From contig JAAYDI010000013.1 in assembly GCA_012729315.1 (NCBI GenBank), positions 62,001 through 126,000 on the forward strand: 64,000 bases of DNA, in the 5' to 3' direction. The translations under genes were made by a program, and so were the position numbers. Below are positions 35,611 through 43,906 of the stretch, in pieces; position 1 is the first letter of the stretch, and every line of letters starts with the position of its first letter. The notes below the pieces were generated by a model. That model worked only from the letters and a program-made list of their open reading frames with translations. It did no database searches and had not been told where the DNA came from. The DNA is from Planctomycetaceae bacterium. Lineage in GTDB: Bacteria; Planctomycetota; Planctomycetia; Pirellulales; Pirellulaceae.

Positions 35611-37608
35611 CTAGAGCGGCCGCCACTGCTGCACGCTCTCGACGACGCGAATGCGGTCGGCGGTACCCAACTTCTCATACAGCTGCCGCGTCCATTCGTA
35701 GGCCGGCGGTACGCTGCCGACGAACGTGATGGGCCGCGGATAGAGCAGGGCCAGGTTCTGCGGCAGATCGCCGATGCGCAGAATGCCCAGGAACTCCGGC
35801 GTCTGCGGATCCTCGTGGCTCTCCGGCGGGCTGGCCAGGATGACCTCGCTCACCTGCGGGTCGAGCAGTGCGGCATAGATGGCCAGCGGTGCCGTATACC
35901 CCTGGCCAAACACGGCAATGGGCCCTGTGTCCGGGGCGCGGCGTACCAACGCCACACCAGCCAGCAGATCGTGCATCTGCCGCTCCGGCAACGTCTGGCC
36001 CAGGAGCGGATAGACGCGCCGCAAGGTCCACAGATAGCCGGGGCCGACCGAGGTGACACCCGTGTTGCGCACCTCCACGCCGGCGGTCGCACACGAGGCG
36101 TCCACTCGCGGCCGGGAGGATCCGCCGCCCATAAAAGTGCTCTGCGCGTCCGGCTGGATCGCGTATACGACCGTAGGCCGCGGCGGCGCCGCCGAGAGCG
36201 GACGGGCGGTCTTCATGTGCAGCGTCAGCCCGTCGGCCGTATCGAAGACGTCGCTGCCGAACCAGATCCCCGGCTCGCTCCCGTCCTGGCGGACGTCCCG
36301 TACGCGGGGCGTGCAGTCCGGCGGGATATAGCGGAACGTCAGTCCGCGCAGCCGCTTGATCGTCGCCTCCTGATACGCGGCCCACGCCGCCGCGTCGGTA
36401 ACGGCCGGCAGTTCCGCGCGTTTGACCAGCAGCGTATCGATCTGCCGCATCTGGTCGTTCTCCGGCAACCGGCCACCGAATACCAGCAGGTTCTCCTCCG
36501 GCTCGACATGCTCGGTGACGTCGTCCGCGACCGGCGTCGGATCCCCCTTCAGATGCGTGTTGAACCAGGTGAAGATCGCCTGCCTCAGCTTGGGAGTATA
36601 GCCGTGGGGTGTGAGGTCTTCGACCAGCTCGAACTTGCTGGACTCCCCCAGCGCCACGTACTGGTGCCGGATCCGGTGCGCCACATCGCGGAAGGCAGTG
36701 GGGCGCCAGAGCACATCTTCAGTGCCTGACGCGATCAGCAGCGCGCGGGGGGCGATCAGCGCGCCGACGTCGGGCCAGCACCAGCGGTAATAGTTGATCC
36801 AGAACGCGCAGTCGCAGTGGCCATCGGTCGCCCGATCGACCACGACCTGTTCCGTGCTCCCGGTCTGGCATACCGGCACGACGACCTTGACCCGTTCGTC
36901 AGCGGCGCCCAGGCACCACGACACCACGCCGCCGCCGCTCAAGCCGGTCACTCCGATCCGCTCTGCATCGACGTCGGCGCGGGTCTCCAGGTAGTCCAGC
37001 GCCCGCATGCCGTTCCAGACCTCGGTCCCCACCGGTGTATAACCGCGGCTGGGCCAATCCCAGCGTCCTTCCCGATAGGTGCCGTGGTGCAGCCCCTGGC
37101 ATTCACCGAGTTGGATCGGGTCCAGCACCAGTGCCACGTAGCCGTGCTGGCCGAACCAGCGCGGGTTGGCCTGGTACGTAGCGCTGACTTTGCCTTTGGT
37201 GTGCCCGCACATGTAGAGGACGGCGGGCAGCGGCTGCGTGATCTGCGCCGGCCGGTAGAGGTTCCCAGCCACATAGGCTCCCGGCATGCTCTGGAAGTGG
37301 ATTTTTTCCACCACATAGTCGCCGCGTTCCAGCACACCGGTCACGGTAGCCTCCAGCGGCGTGCGCGGCGGCAGCGGTGACAGGCCCAGCATCTCGCGCC
37401 ACATCTCCCGCCGCTCCGCCACGGTGGCCTGCCACTGTTCCGGCGACAGCGGCGCTGCCAGCGATCCGCGGGACACCCCCTGCGCCTCCTGGCACACGCT
37501 GTCGAAAATCGTCTCGCCCGCCACGGCCGCGGCAGCCGCCACAAGTCCGCAACCACACCACATGAAGAGCACTTTATAGAGCACTCGTAAAGAACAGATG
37601 CGTGTCAT
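35611..37608 (-). CDS. Secreted two-domain alpha/beta hydrolase (acetyl-xylan-esterase-like), second domain degenerate
   Basis: 665 residues from the ATG at 37608; GGAGG lies 8 bp upstream (5 bp from the ATG at 37611). A signal peptide is visible (VLYKVLFMWCGCGLVAAAAAVAG). The first hydrolase domain has the nucleophile elbow GVTGLSGGGVVSW, a strand with ALLIASGTEDVLW for the acid and a catalytic His in LTPHGYTP. The second half is hydrolase-like, but its elbow reads VFGQGYTAPLA, with Gln where Ser is expected. It is therefore probably a structural or carbohydrate-binding duplicate. The family is used by planctomycetes for deacetylating plant or algal polysaccharides; the exact substrate is unknown. 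Convergent with the oxidoreductase at 34472. Confidence 0.83.
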   Translation of the reverse strand: MTRICSLRVLYKVLFMWCGCGLVAAAAAVAGETIFDSVCQEAQGVSRGSLAAPLSPEQWQATVAERREMWREMLGLSPLPPRTPLEATVTGVLERGDYVVEKIHFQSMPGAYVAGNLYRPAQITQPLPAVLYMCGHTKGKVSATYQANPRWFGQHGYVALVLDPIQLGECQGLHHGTYREGRWDWPSRGYTPVGTEVWNGMRALDYLETRADVDAERIGVTGLSGGGVVSWCLGAADERVKVVVPVCQTGSTEQVVVDRATDGHCDCAFWINYYRWCWPDVGALIAPRALLIASGTEDVLWRPTAFRDVAHRIRHQYVALGESSKFELVEDLTPHGYTPKLRQAIFTWFNTHLKGDPTPVADDVTEHVEPEENLLVFGGRLPENDQMRQIDTLLVKRAELPAVTDAAAWAAYQEATIKRLRGLTFRYIPPDCTPRVRDVRQDGSEPGIWFGSDVFDTADGLTLHMKTARPLSAAPPRPTVVYAIQPDAQSTFMGGGSSRPRVDASCATAGVEVRNTGVTSVGPGYLWTLRRVYPLLGQTLPERQMHDLLAGVALVRRAPDTGPIAVFGQGYTAPLAIYAALLDPQVSEVILASPPESHEDPQTPEFLGILRIGDLPQNLALLYPRPITFVGSVPPAYEWTRQLYEKLGTADRIRVVESVQQWRPL

Positions 37609-37972
37609 CATCACTTCCTCCGAGCAACTAACGGACTCCATATTATCCACTGTATTATCCACTGTTTTAGCAGAGGTCCGCTACCACCTCGAGCCAGCCA
37701 CTCATGCCTGCGGCACCGGCTGACGGCTTCGGAGCCCGTACCTGCTCGCCGGCTCCTGCTCCCCCGATCAGTCAGGATCCCGTGCTGGCATGCCTGAACG
37801 GGTGTGCGCCATGTCGTGACGAAGCAAGAGCAGTGGTTCAGAAACCTGCACCGGCCGATGAGTGTTAATAATATGAGTAGGGGAACTGCGCCAGGCGCCG
37901 CGGCCGGAAACGGGCCGATCCAGGTACCACGCCCGGCGGCCGATTCCCATTCGACCCACAGGATACTACACG
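37609..37972. other. Divergent intergenic region
   Basis: No gene is seen. It contains the 2 x 12-bp duplication close to the esterase start and an AT-rich patch at 37864-37875. No clear promoter pair was found. Confidence 0.45.
37641..37664. repeat. 2 x 12-bp perfect tandem duplication upstream of the esterase gene
   Basis: TATTATCCACTG occurs twice in succession, 33-56 bp upstream of the esterase start codon on the minus strand. Confidence 0.8.
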
Positions 37973-39631
37973 ATGTCCACATCTGCTCCACATGCCGACA
38001 GCGCGTCCCAGCCCCAGGAATCCGATTTACAGGGTCTGGTACGTCCGCAGACTGTGGTACGGCGGCGACGCGTCTGGCCACGCGGGCTGGTCTTCGTGCT
38101 GGTGGCCGCGACGGTCCTGGTCGTCTCCGGTTGGGCCGCGGTGCGGTATGCGCTGAGTCGCAGCCCGCGGGTGAATCGCGACTTGCAGACCAGGCCGGTG
38201 GGGCGTGGCGAGCTGGCGGTGATCCTGGTGGCGGAAGGGAACGTCGAGAGCGCAGTGAACATCGATCTCAAGTGCGAAGTGGCGGGGGGCAGCGCCATCC
38301 TGTGGATTGTCGAGGATGGGGAGGAGGTGATGCAGGGGGACAAGCTGGTCGAGCTGGATTCCTCCGCGTTAGAGGAGCAGGTCAACACGCAGAAGATCGC
38401 CTACGAGAAGGCCCGGGCGTCGATGATCCAGGCCGAAAAGGACTTTGCGGCAGCCACGATTGCCGTGCAGGAGTACCTGGAAGGTACTTTCGTGACGGAG
38501 TTGTTGACCGTGGAGAGCAGCATTACCATCGCCTCGGAGAACCTGCGTTCCGCACAGAATACGCTCGAGCATTCGGAGCGGATGTTCCGCAAGGGCTACA
38601 TCAGCGCGCTGGATCTGGCCAGCCAGACGTTCTCCGTGCAGCGGGCGCAGTTGGAACTGGATTCCGCCCACACGGCCAAGGATGTGCTGGTCAAGTACAC
38701 GAAGGTCAAAATGGTCCAGGAACTGGAGAGCAAACGCGACTCGGCAGAGGCGGCGGTCAACTCGGAAAAGGCCTCGTTCGCGCTGGAAGAATCACGGCTC
38801 AAGCGACTCGAGTCGCAATTGGAGAAATGCGTCATCACGGCACCCGCGGATGGGATGGCCGTCTATGCCAACGCGACTGACCACCACGGCCGATCGGAGC
38901 AATCCCAGATTGAACTGGGGGCGGCCGTGCGGGAACGACAGAACATCTTGCGACTGCCCGACCTGTCCCAGATGCAGGTGAAGTTCAATGTCCACGAATC
39001 GAGCGTGGATGCGTTGGGGCACGCATTGCAGCGCGCCGCCAGCACCGGGCAGCCCCTGCCGGCGCGGGTCACCATTCAGGGCAGAACTTTCCAGGGCCGG
39101 CTGGAGAGCATCGCGAATCAGCCGGCCCCTCCTGACTTCCGCACGGGCAACATCCGGCAGTACCCGGCCGTTGTCCGGATCGACGGGAGCGGCGAGAATC
39201 TGCGTCCGGGGATGAGCGCCAAGTGCGAAATCGTGCTGGAGACGTTGCCCGACGTCCTGATGGTTCCCATCGCGGCAATTGTCGAACAGCAGGCTGAAGA
39301 ATATGTGTGCTGGGTCGCAACCGAGAGTGGATTTGAGCGCCGGCCGTTGCTCGTCGGCATCACCGGCGTGGACCCGACCAGCGCAGTCCTCGATGTGGGT
39401 GCCAGCGGCAACATGGTGGAAGCCAAGGACGGCGTGAGTGAGGGCGAACTGATCGTTCTCAATCCGCGGGCGGTCGTCCCGGAAGCGCGCGTTGTGCCGC
39501 ACCAGGTACAGCCAGCCCGGGCGGTGTCCGCGTTTGCGGCGCCCTCGGCGCAATCGCCCGACGGCACCGCACCCGACGGCGCCGCGGCCGGGAGCGGTCA
39601 GTCCCACACAACCCGGCAGGCGGAACTGTGA
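37973..39631 (+). CDS. Periplasmic adaptor / membrane fusion protein (HlyD-like)
   Basis: 552 residues, AGGA 9 bp before the ATG at 37973. A single N-terminal membrane anchor (GLVFVLVAATVLVVSGWAAVRYAL, about 40-62) is followed by the lipoyl/barrel-sandwich half-motif (VNIDLKCEVAGGSAILWIVEDGEEVMQGDKLVEL). A long alpha-hairpin coiled coil (about 115-290) and the second lipoyl half (CVITAPADGMAVYA) come next, then a beta-barrel region and a 50-residue low-complexity tail. Such adaptors bridge an inner-membrane transporter to an outer-membrane channel. No permease or TolC gene is adjacent. The nearest candidate partner, the FtsX-type ABC system at 54753-58393, is 15 kb away. Confidence 0.85.
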   Translation: MSTSAPHADSASQPQESDLQGLVRPQTVVRRRRVWPRGLVFVLVAATVLVVSGWAAVRYALSRSPRVNRDLQTRPVGRGELAVILVAEGNVESAVNIDLKCEVAGGSAILWIVEDGEEVMQGDKLVELDSSALEEQVNTQKIAYEKARASMIQAEKDFAAATIAVQEYLEGTFVTELLTVESSITIASENLRSAQNTLEHSERMFRKGYISALDLASQTFSVQRAQLELDSAHTAKDVLVKYTKVKMVQELESKRDSAEAAVNSEKASFALEESRLKRLESQLEKCVITAPADGMAVYANATDHHGRSEQSQIELGAAVRERQNILRLPDLSQMQVKFNVHESSVDALGHALQRAASTGQPLPARVTIQGRTFQGRLESIANQPAPPDFRTGNIRQYPAVVRIDGSGENLRPGMSAKCEIVLETLPDVLMVPIAAIVEQQAEEYVCWVATESGFERRPLLVGITGVDPTSAVLDVGASGNMVEAKDGVSEGELIVLNPRAVVPEARVVPHQVQPARAVSAFAAPSAQSPDGTAPDGAAAGSGQSHTTRQAEL

Positions 39632-39650
39632 GCAGGCGATTGGCCGACGG

Positions 39651-39932
39651 TCAGCTCTCGAAGCCGAAATTGTCGACGAAGAGTTTCTCCAGCGTGTCGA
39701 TCGCTTCCAGCGCATCCGGCCCCTTGGCGTGCAGTGTGACCTCGGTGCCCTGCGGGACGCCCAGCGACATGATCTCGAGAATCTCGGCGGCATTGGCCAC
39801 CTTGTCGCCGTTGCAGATCGTCACTTCCGACTGGAAGCGGCGTACCGTGTTGACGATCGCCAGGCAAGGGCGCGCATGCAATCCAGGTGCGTGCGCCACC
39901 GTGACCTTCCTCGTTTCCGACCGTCTGGCCAT
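39651..39932 (-). CDS. ptsH: HPr-like phosphocarrier protein with Glu at the regulatory-serine position
   Basis: 93 residues from the ATG at 39932 (AAAGGTGG just upstream); the open frame to 40007 overlaps corA and is not needed. The phosphorylatable His is in APGLHARPCL (H19). The helix-2 region reads NAAEILEIMSLGV, where regulated HPr proteins have the kinase target Ser46; here the aligned residue is Glu (E50). The protein can therefore carry phosphate from enzyme I but cannot be phosphorylated by HPr kinase, and may behave as permanently modified. It follows corA by 53 bp on the same strand. No ptsI is in the window. Confidence 0.88.
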   Translation of the reverse strand: MARRSETRKVTVAHAPGLHARPCLAIVNTVRRFQSEVTICNGDKVANAAEILEIMSLGVPQGTEVTLHAKGPDALEAIDTLEKLFVDNFGFES

Positions 39933-39985
39933 GTCGCCACCTTTCACTTGCCCGGGCACTTCGTCCTCCTGGTATGCGTCACCAC

Positions 39986-40897
39986 TCACCATTGCTTCCA
40001 CCACCATACCAGCCGCACGGCCAGCACCGACAGGCTGGCCAGCACGATGATGATCCAGAACATCAGAGGATTGTTTTCCCCTGGAATGGCCACGTTCATC
40101 GAGAACAGACTAACCACGAAAGTGGGCAGCATGATCGCGATCGTGATGGTTGTCAGAGTCTTCATGAGCCAGTTCAGATTGTTGTTCACAATGGAGACCC
40201 GCGCGTCCATCATGCTGGTCAGAATGTTCGAGTAGATCTCCGCCTGTTCGTAACACTGGCTGTTCTCAATCAGCATGTCCTCAATGAACTCAAGATTCTC
40301 CGCACTGAATCCGATCTTGAGCGCCGAGTGTTTGAGTCGCTCGATCAGTTTGGCGTTGGTGTTGATCGCATTGAGATAGTACACCAGGCTCTTTTCCAGA
40401 CCGAACAGATTCAGCAGGTACTTGTTCTGCATCGAGGCGGCGATCTGATCCTCCAGCGACTCCGACACCGCATTGATCACCTTCAGGTGCTCGACGAAGT
40501 GGAAGATGGAACTGTAGATGTTCCGCAGGACGAGTTCCTGGAGGGAGGTTATCTTCGCAAAAGCCTTGCCCTGGAACAACGGCATGTCATCGGCGACGAT
40601 CACGAGCTTGTCGGCGAACAGGAACAGTCCGGTGGAGGCCACGCGAAAGACGAACTCCTCCTCGCTCGAATAGTTGCGCGGCCGCTTGTAAATTATCGCC
40701 ACATGCTCCGGCTCCGACTCCAGACGGGCCAGTTCGTCCGGGTCCAGGGCGGACGTCAGCGTATGCTCGTCGATCTTGAGCGTGTCGATCAGGTATCTGC
40801 GCTCCTGCTCGTCCGGATTCACGTACACATGCACATTGCCGATCGACTGATCGTTGCGCGTTACCTTGCCATTGACCAGTTCCATCTGATGCAACAT
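39986..40897 (-). CDS. CorA-family divalent cation channel with SMN in place of GMN
   Basis: 303 residues from the ATG at 40897 (MLHQMELVNG); the open frame further upstream is low-quality leader. The N-terminal cytoplasmic alpha/beta domain is followed by the long pore helix and two C-terminal membrane helices (TITIAIMLPTFVVSLF and MFWIIIVLASLSVLAVRLV). The signature loop that is normally G-M-N reads S-M-N (about 266-268). CorA channels take up Mg, Co or Ni; the substituted Gly may change selectivity or gating. A 24-bp near-perfect palindrome lies about 90 bp upstream of the start. Confidence 0.87.
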   Translation of the reverse strand: MLHQMELVNGKVTRNDQSIGNVHVYVNPDEQERRYLIDTLKIDEHTLTSALDPDELARLESEPEHVAIIYKRPRNYSSEEEFVFRVASTGLFLFADKLVIVADDMPLFQGKAFAKITSLQELVLRNIYSSIFHFVEHLKVINAVSESLEDQIAASMQNKYLLNLFGLEKSLVYYLNAINTNAKLIERLKHSALKIGFSAENLEFIEDMLIENSQCYEQAEIYSNILTSMMDARVSIVNNNLNWLMKTLTTITIAIMLPTFVVSLFSMNVAIPGENNPLMFWIIIVLASLSVLAVRLVWWWKQW

Positions 40898-40986
40898 ACG
40901 ACTACCCGCGGGGTGACTGTGTGTCCGAATCCAAAAGGATACCACGCTTTTGGCGATCAACAAGCCGCGGGCCAGGACGCCCGCGC

Positions 40987-41010
40987 GGGCCGGTCGCCTG
41001 CGACCGGCCC
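40987..41010. repeat. 11-bp perfect inverted repeat with 2-bp loop upstream of corA
   Basis: GGGCCGGTCGC (40987-40997) and GCGACCGGCCC (41000-41010) form a 24-bp near-perfect palindrome in the 317-bp gene-free gap between corA and the sialidase gene. There is no T-run, so it is not a standard terminator. It could be an operator or an RNA hairpin in the corA leader. The rest of the gap holds only the 14-bp repeats at 41171-41212. Confidence 0.75.
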
Positions 41011-41170
41011 AACCTGCCAGTGCGGCGCGGCCGTTCACACAACCCCACATACCACCACGGCACGCGATTCAGTACTCGTCGGTACCCGTCGCGACCCGGC
41101 CACGAAAACCCCAGTAGAACGTGATGATCAGCGCGTACTGTATTCGCGACAGCAGGACGACATCCATGGA

Positions 41171-41212
41171 CATGCCTGTTTCGACATGCCTGTTTCGACA
41201 TGCCTGTTTCGA
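41171..41212. repeat. 3 x 14-bp perfect tandem repeat
   Basis: The unit CATGCCTGTTTCGA occurs three times without mismatch and ends 2 bp from the stop codon of the minus-strand sialidase-like gene. It is the cleanest of the 14-bp arrays. Confidence 0.92.
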
Positions 41213-41214
41213 GT

Positions 41215-43686
41215 TCAATTGAGGGGCCGGACGCGGATGTGGCGATAGGCGACCGGGCCGTGGTCACCCTGGAACATGAGCGGCCCGCGCGGCGCTTCGC
41301 GGTTCCGCAGGCTGCCGCCCGTGGGCCCCTGGACTTCGACGTCCTTCTGGATCACCACGCCGTTCAACACCACCTCTTCAAGGCAGGCCGGAGCCGTCTT
41401 GTTGCCTGCCGCGTCGAAGCGCGGCGCGCGGTAGCGGATCCGGAAGCTCTGCCACTCGCCCGGCGCCCGGCAGGCCTGAACGCTCGGCGCGGCCGCACTG
41501 TAGATGGCCCCCATGTCACCCTGCGTCAGCGTCTCGCGGCCGAAGCTGTCGTAGATCTGGATCTCATACTCACCCATGATGTAGATCCCCGAATTCGATC
41601 CGCGCGGGACCATCACCTCCACCTCGACCACCGCGTCGCCGAACTCCAGTTCGCTGTACAGATCGTGCCCGCCCCGCTGGGCGTTGATAAGCTCGTTGCC
41701 CGCCGGATCGACCACCAGTTCCCGCGGATCATCGGGGGCGAGCGACGCCGTCCCGACCTGCCAATACCCCCCCGCGTCCCCTTTGACGCGCCAGCCGTCC
41801 AGGTTCCGGCCATTAAACAGGTCGAGCACCGCGCCGAGCGACGCGCCGTGGCCGCCGTAAAACCAGTCCGCCGGCAGGATTTTGAGTTGCAGCGAGTGCC
41901 CGCCCTGGTAGTTGAAGTACGTGAGGAACGCCTGCTGGCCCACCCAGGTCACGGCCGGATACGCCCAGGCGTCCCCCGGCGCCTCTTCGATGTTGCGGAA
42001 GTTCTCCCAAGTCGTCCCGGCATCCCGCGAGATCGCCGCCGTCAGCGGCGTACGGTTCCGGTTCTGCGCGTCGGCCGTGTCCGGGTTGTGGTTCCAGATC
42101 GCCAGCAGATCGCCCGTGATCGGCACGTGGGAGATCGACACCGGCGCTGCGGTTCCGACAAGCTGTGACAATACGGGGTCACTCCACGTTTCACCGCCGT
42201 CGGCTGAATAGCTCTGGAACTGCCCCCCGTCCCCGGTCCGCATCAGCATCAGGACCCGGCCGTCCCCCAGCTCGATGCAGGCCGGCTCCCACGAGCCGTG
42301 GCCCGGGTTGACGCGCTGCGACTCGCGCCACGTCTGGCCGTCGTCGTCCGAGAGGTAGCAGTAGCTGTCGCCGTTCTCCCAGGCCTCGAGCAGAATCCGT
42401 CCCGACGCCAGGCGGGTGGAGCGGCCGTTGGTCAGCCCCGTGTACTTGCCGTCCGCGCTGAGTTGTTGGGGCGCGCCGAACGTCCGCCCCTCGTCGCTCG
42501 ACACCCGCATCATCACGCGGCAGTCGCTGCTCTCCGTATTCTTCTGGCAATAGAACAGTGCGATCCGGCCATCGGTGAGCCGCAGGAAGTTCACCTCCAT
42601 CACGTTGCAGCCGCCGTCATTCTCGACCAGCGTGTACTTGTCGCCCCACGTCCATCCGCCGTCGCGCGACACCTTGCCGGAGATCCGTGCGGGACCGTGG
42701 TCGGCTCCGTCGCCCGCATAGAACTCGGTCCAGCCCAGCAGCAGCGTGCCGTCCTGGAGCGGGATGATCGCCGCTTCGCTGTTGCGCGGATTGTCCGGTC
42801 CGACCGGCACGACCACCGTTTTGAAAGGCTCGTACGCCGGCGCCTGGCCGATCGGCCACAGCTCCCAGCGACGCACCACAACCTCGGCAAACTCACTCTG
42901 CAGCAGAATCTGGCCGGCACAGTGCGAGGCGTCGAAGCCTGCATTCACGACGACACCGTTGACCAGGATGACGATGCGCCCCTGGTCGCAGATGACGTCC
43001 ATGCGGGTCCATTCGCCGAACGGGCTCTCAACATCCTCCCGGCCGCGGAATCCTCGCGTATCGGCCCAGTCGACATCGCGCCCGTACCAGTTGACGCGGC
43101 CGCTCGTGAAAGTCCGCGTCGCGCCCCCCTTCTGCCAGACCGCTTCGCCGTCCCGGTCGGTGGTGACTTCCGCCGACAGCGAGATGGGGATCGGCGTCCC
43201 GTCCGACTGGTTGCCGGGCACGATAATGAAATCGCCCGTGCCCCCCTCGATCATCTGCGCTTCAAAGCCGGCCATGAAGACATTGCCGTACCCTCCATCG
43301 GGCCCGACACAGTGCACGATGATGCCGCTGTCACGAGCACAGTTCTCGCGGCCGCCCCAGGTGCGTTCGCCCCATCGGAATTCGATGACCAGATGGTAAT
43401 CGCGATACGCTTCCTTCGTGCGAATGTAGCCCCCTCCGTCACCCGAGATGTGCAGCATGCCGTCCTGCACGGAGAACACGTTCCGAGGATCCTCATACTT
43501 GGTATCGCTCAGCCAGGTCACCAGATTCGACAGATCGCTGCCGTTGAACAGGCGGATCACTTCGTGGCCCGGGCTGCGGGGCTCGGACACATCCCCTTCC
43601 TGTGCCGCGGCCGGCGCGGTGAGGGCGACAAACATAAGCGTGGCGGCCGGGAACAGCATCTTCAGCGTCATTCGTGTGATGGGCAC
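41215..43686 (-). CDS. Secreted DUF1080-sialidase-DUF1080 protein
   Basis: 823 residues from the GTG at 43686, chosen for AGGAG 8 bp upstream; ATGs at 43671 and 43659 are alternatives. A signal peptide (LKMLFPAATLMFVALTAPAAA) precedes a first 3-keto-disaccharide hydrolase (DUF1080) domain (about 35-270, FNGSDLSNLVTWL and GEWTRMDVICD). A BNR sialidase propeller (about 285-605) contains Asp-box turns such as SRDGGWTW, SSDEGRTF, SDDDGQTW, SADGGETW and SRDAGTTW. A second DUF1080 domain (about 620-823, FNGRNLDGW and IYDSFGRETL) closes the protein. The three-part layout suggests an extracellular glycan-degrading enzyme with jelly-roll modules on both sides. It lies downstream of the sugar operon on the same strand but has its own -10 candidate. 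Confidence 0.85.
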   Translation of the reverse strand: MPITRMTLKMLFPAATLMFVALTAPAAAQEGDVSEPRSPGHEVIRLFNGSDLSNLVTWLSDTKYEDPRNVFSVQDGMLHISGDGGGYIRTKEAYRDYHLVIEFRWGERTWGGRENCARDSGIIVHCVGPDGGYGNVFMAGFEAQMIEGGTGDFIIVPGNQSDGTPIPISLSAEVTTDRDGEAVWQKGGATRTFTSGRVNWYGRDVDWADTRGFRGREDVESPFGEWTRMDVICDQGRIVILVNGVVVNAGFDASHCAGQILLQSEFAEVVVRRWELWPIGQAPAYEPFKTVVVPVGPDNPRNSEAAIIPLQDGTLLLGWTEFYAGDGADHGPARISGKVSRDGGWTWGDKYTLVENDGGCNVMEVNFLRLTDGRIALFYCQKNTESSDCRVMMRVSSDEGRTFGAPQQLSADGKYTGLTNGRSTRLASGRILLEAWENGDSYCYLSDDDGQTWRESQRVNPGHGSWEPACIELGDGRVLMLMRTGDGGQFQSYSADGGETWSDPVLSQLVGTAAPVSISHVPITGDLLAIWNHNPDTADAQNRNRTPLTAAISRDAGTTWENFRNIEEAPGDAWAYPAVTWVGQQAFLTYFNYQGGHSLQLKILPADWFYGGHGASLGAVLDLFNGRNLDGWRVKGDAGGYWQVGTASLAPDDPRELVVDPAGNELINAQRGGHDLYSELEFGDAVVEVEVMVPRGSNSGIYIMGEYEIQIYDSFGRETLTQGDMGAIYSAAAPSVQACRAPGEWQSFRIRYRAPRFDAAGNKTAPACLEEVVLNGVVIQKDVEVQGPTGGSLRNREAPRGPLMFQGDHGPVAYRHIRVRPLN

Positions 43687-43737
43687 GACTCGTTCTCCTG
43701 TGTGATAAGTCCTGGGCAGCGAGGCACCGGCAGAACC

Positions 43738-43743
43738 ATTATA
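43738..43743 (-). promoter_or_regulatory. TATAAT -10 candidate for the sialidase-like gene
   Basis: Perfect TATAAT on the minus strand, about 52 bp before the GTG start. No obvious -35. If used, the sialidase gene has a promoter separate from the sugar operon. Confidence 0.4.
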
Positions 43744-43906
43744 GTGCATCGCAGGTGGCTCTGGTGTAGGGAGGGGTGCCGCAACCTGCCAGAATAGAGG
43801 CACGTGCACGACGGGAGGCGACAGGGCCCATGGGCACGATCTGGGTTGCGGACGAACGTCGACCGCGTCCTGGCGGCCACCGAGTCGGCGCTGGCCGGCA
43901 CGCCGG

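Noticed and set aside
41171-41212. Iteron-type replication origin
   Set aside because: Three 14-bp repeats alone, no replication initiator gene or AT-rich unwinding region; similar arrays occur at many gene ends here.
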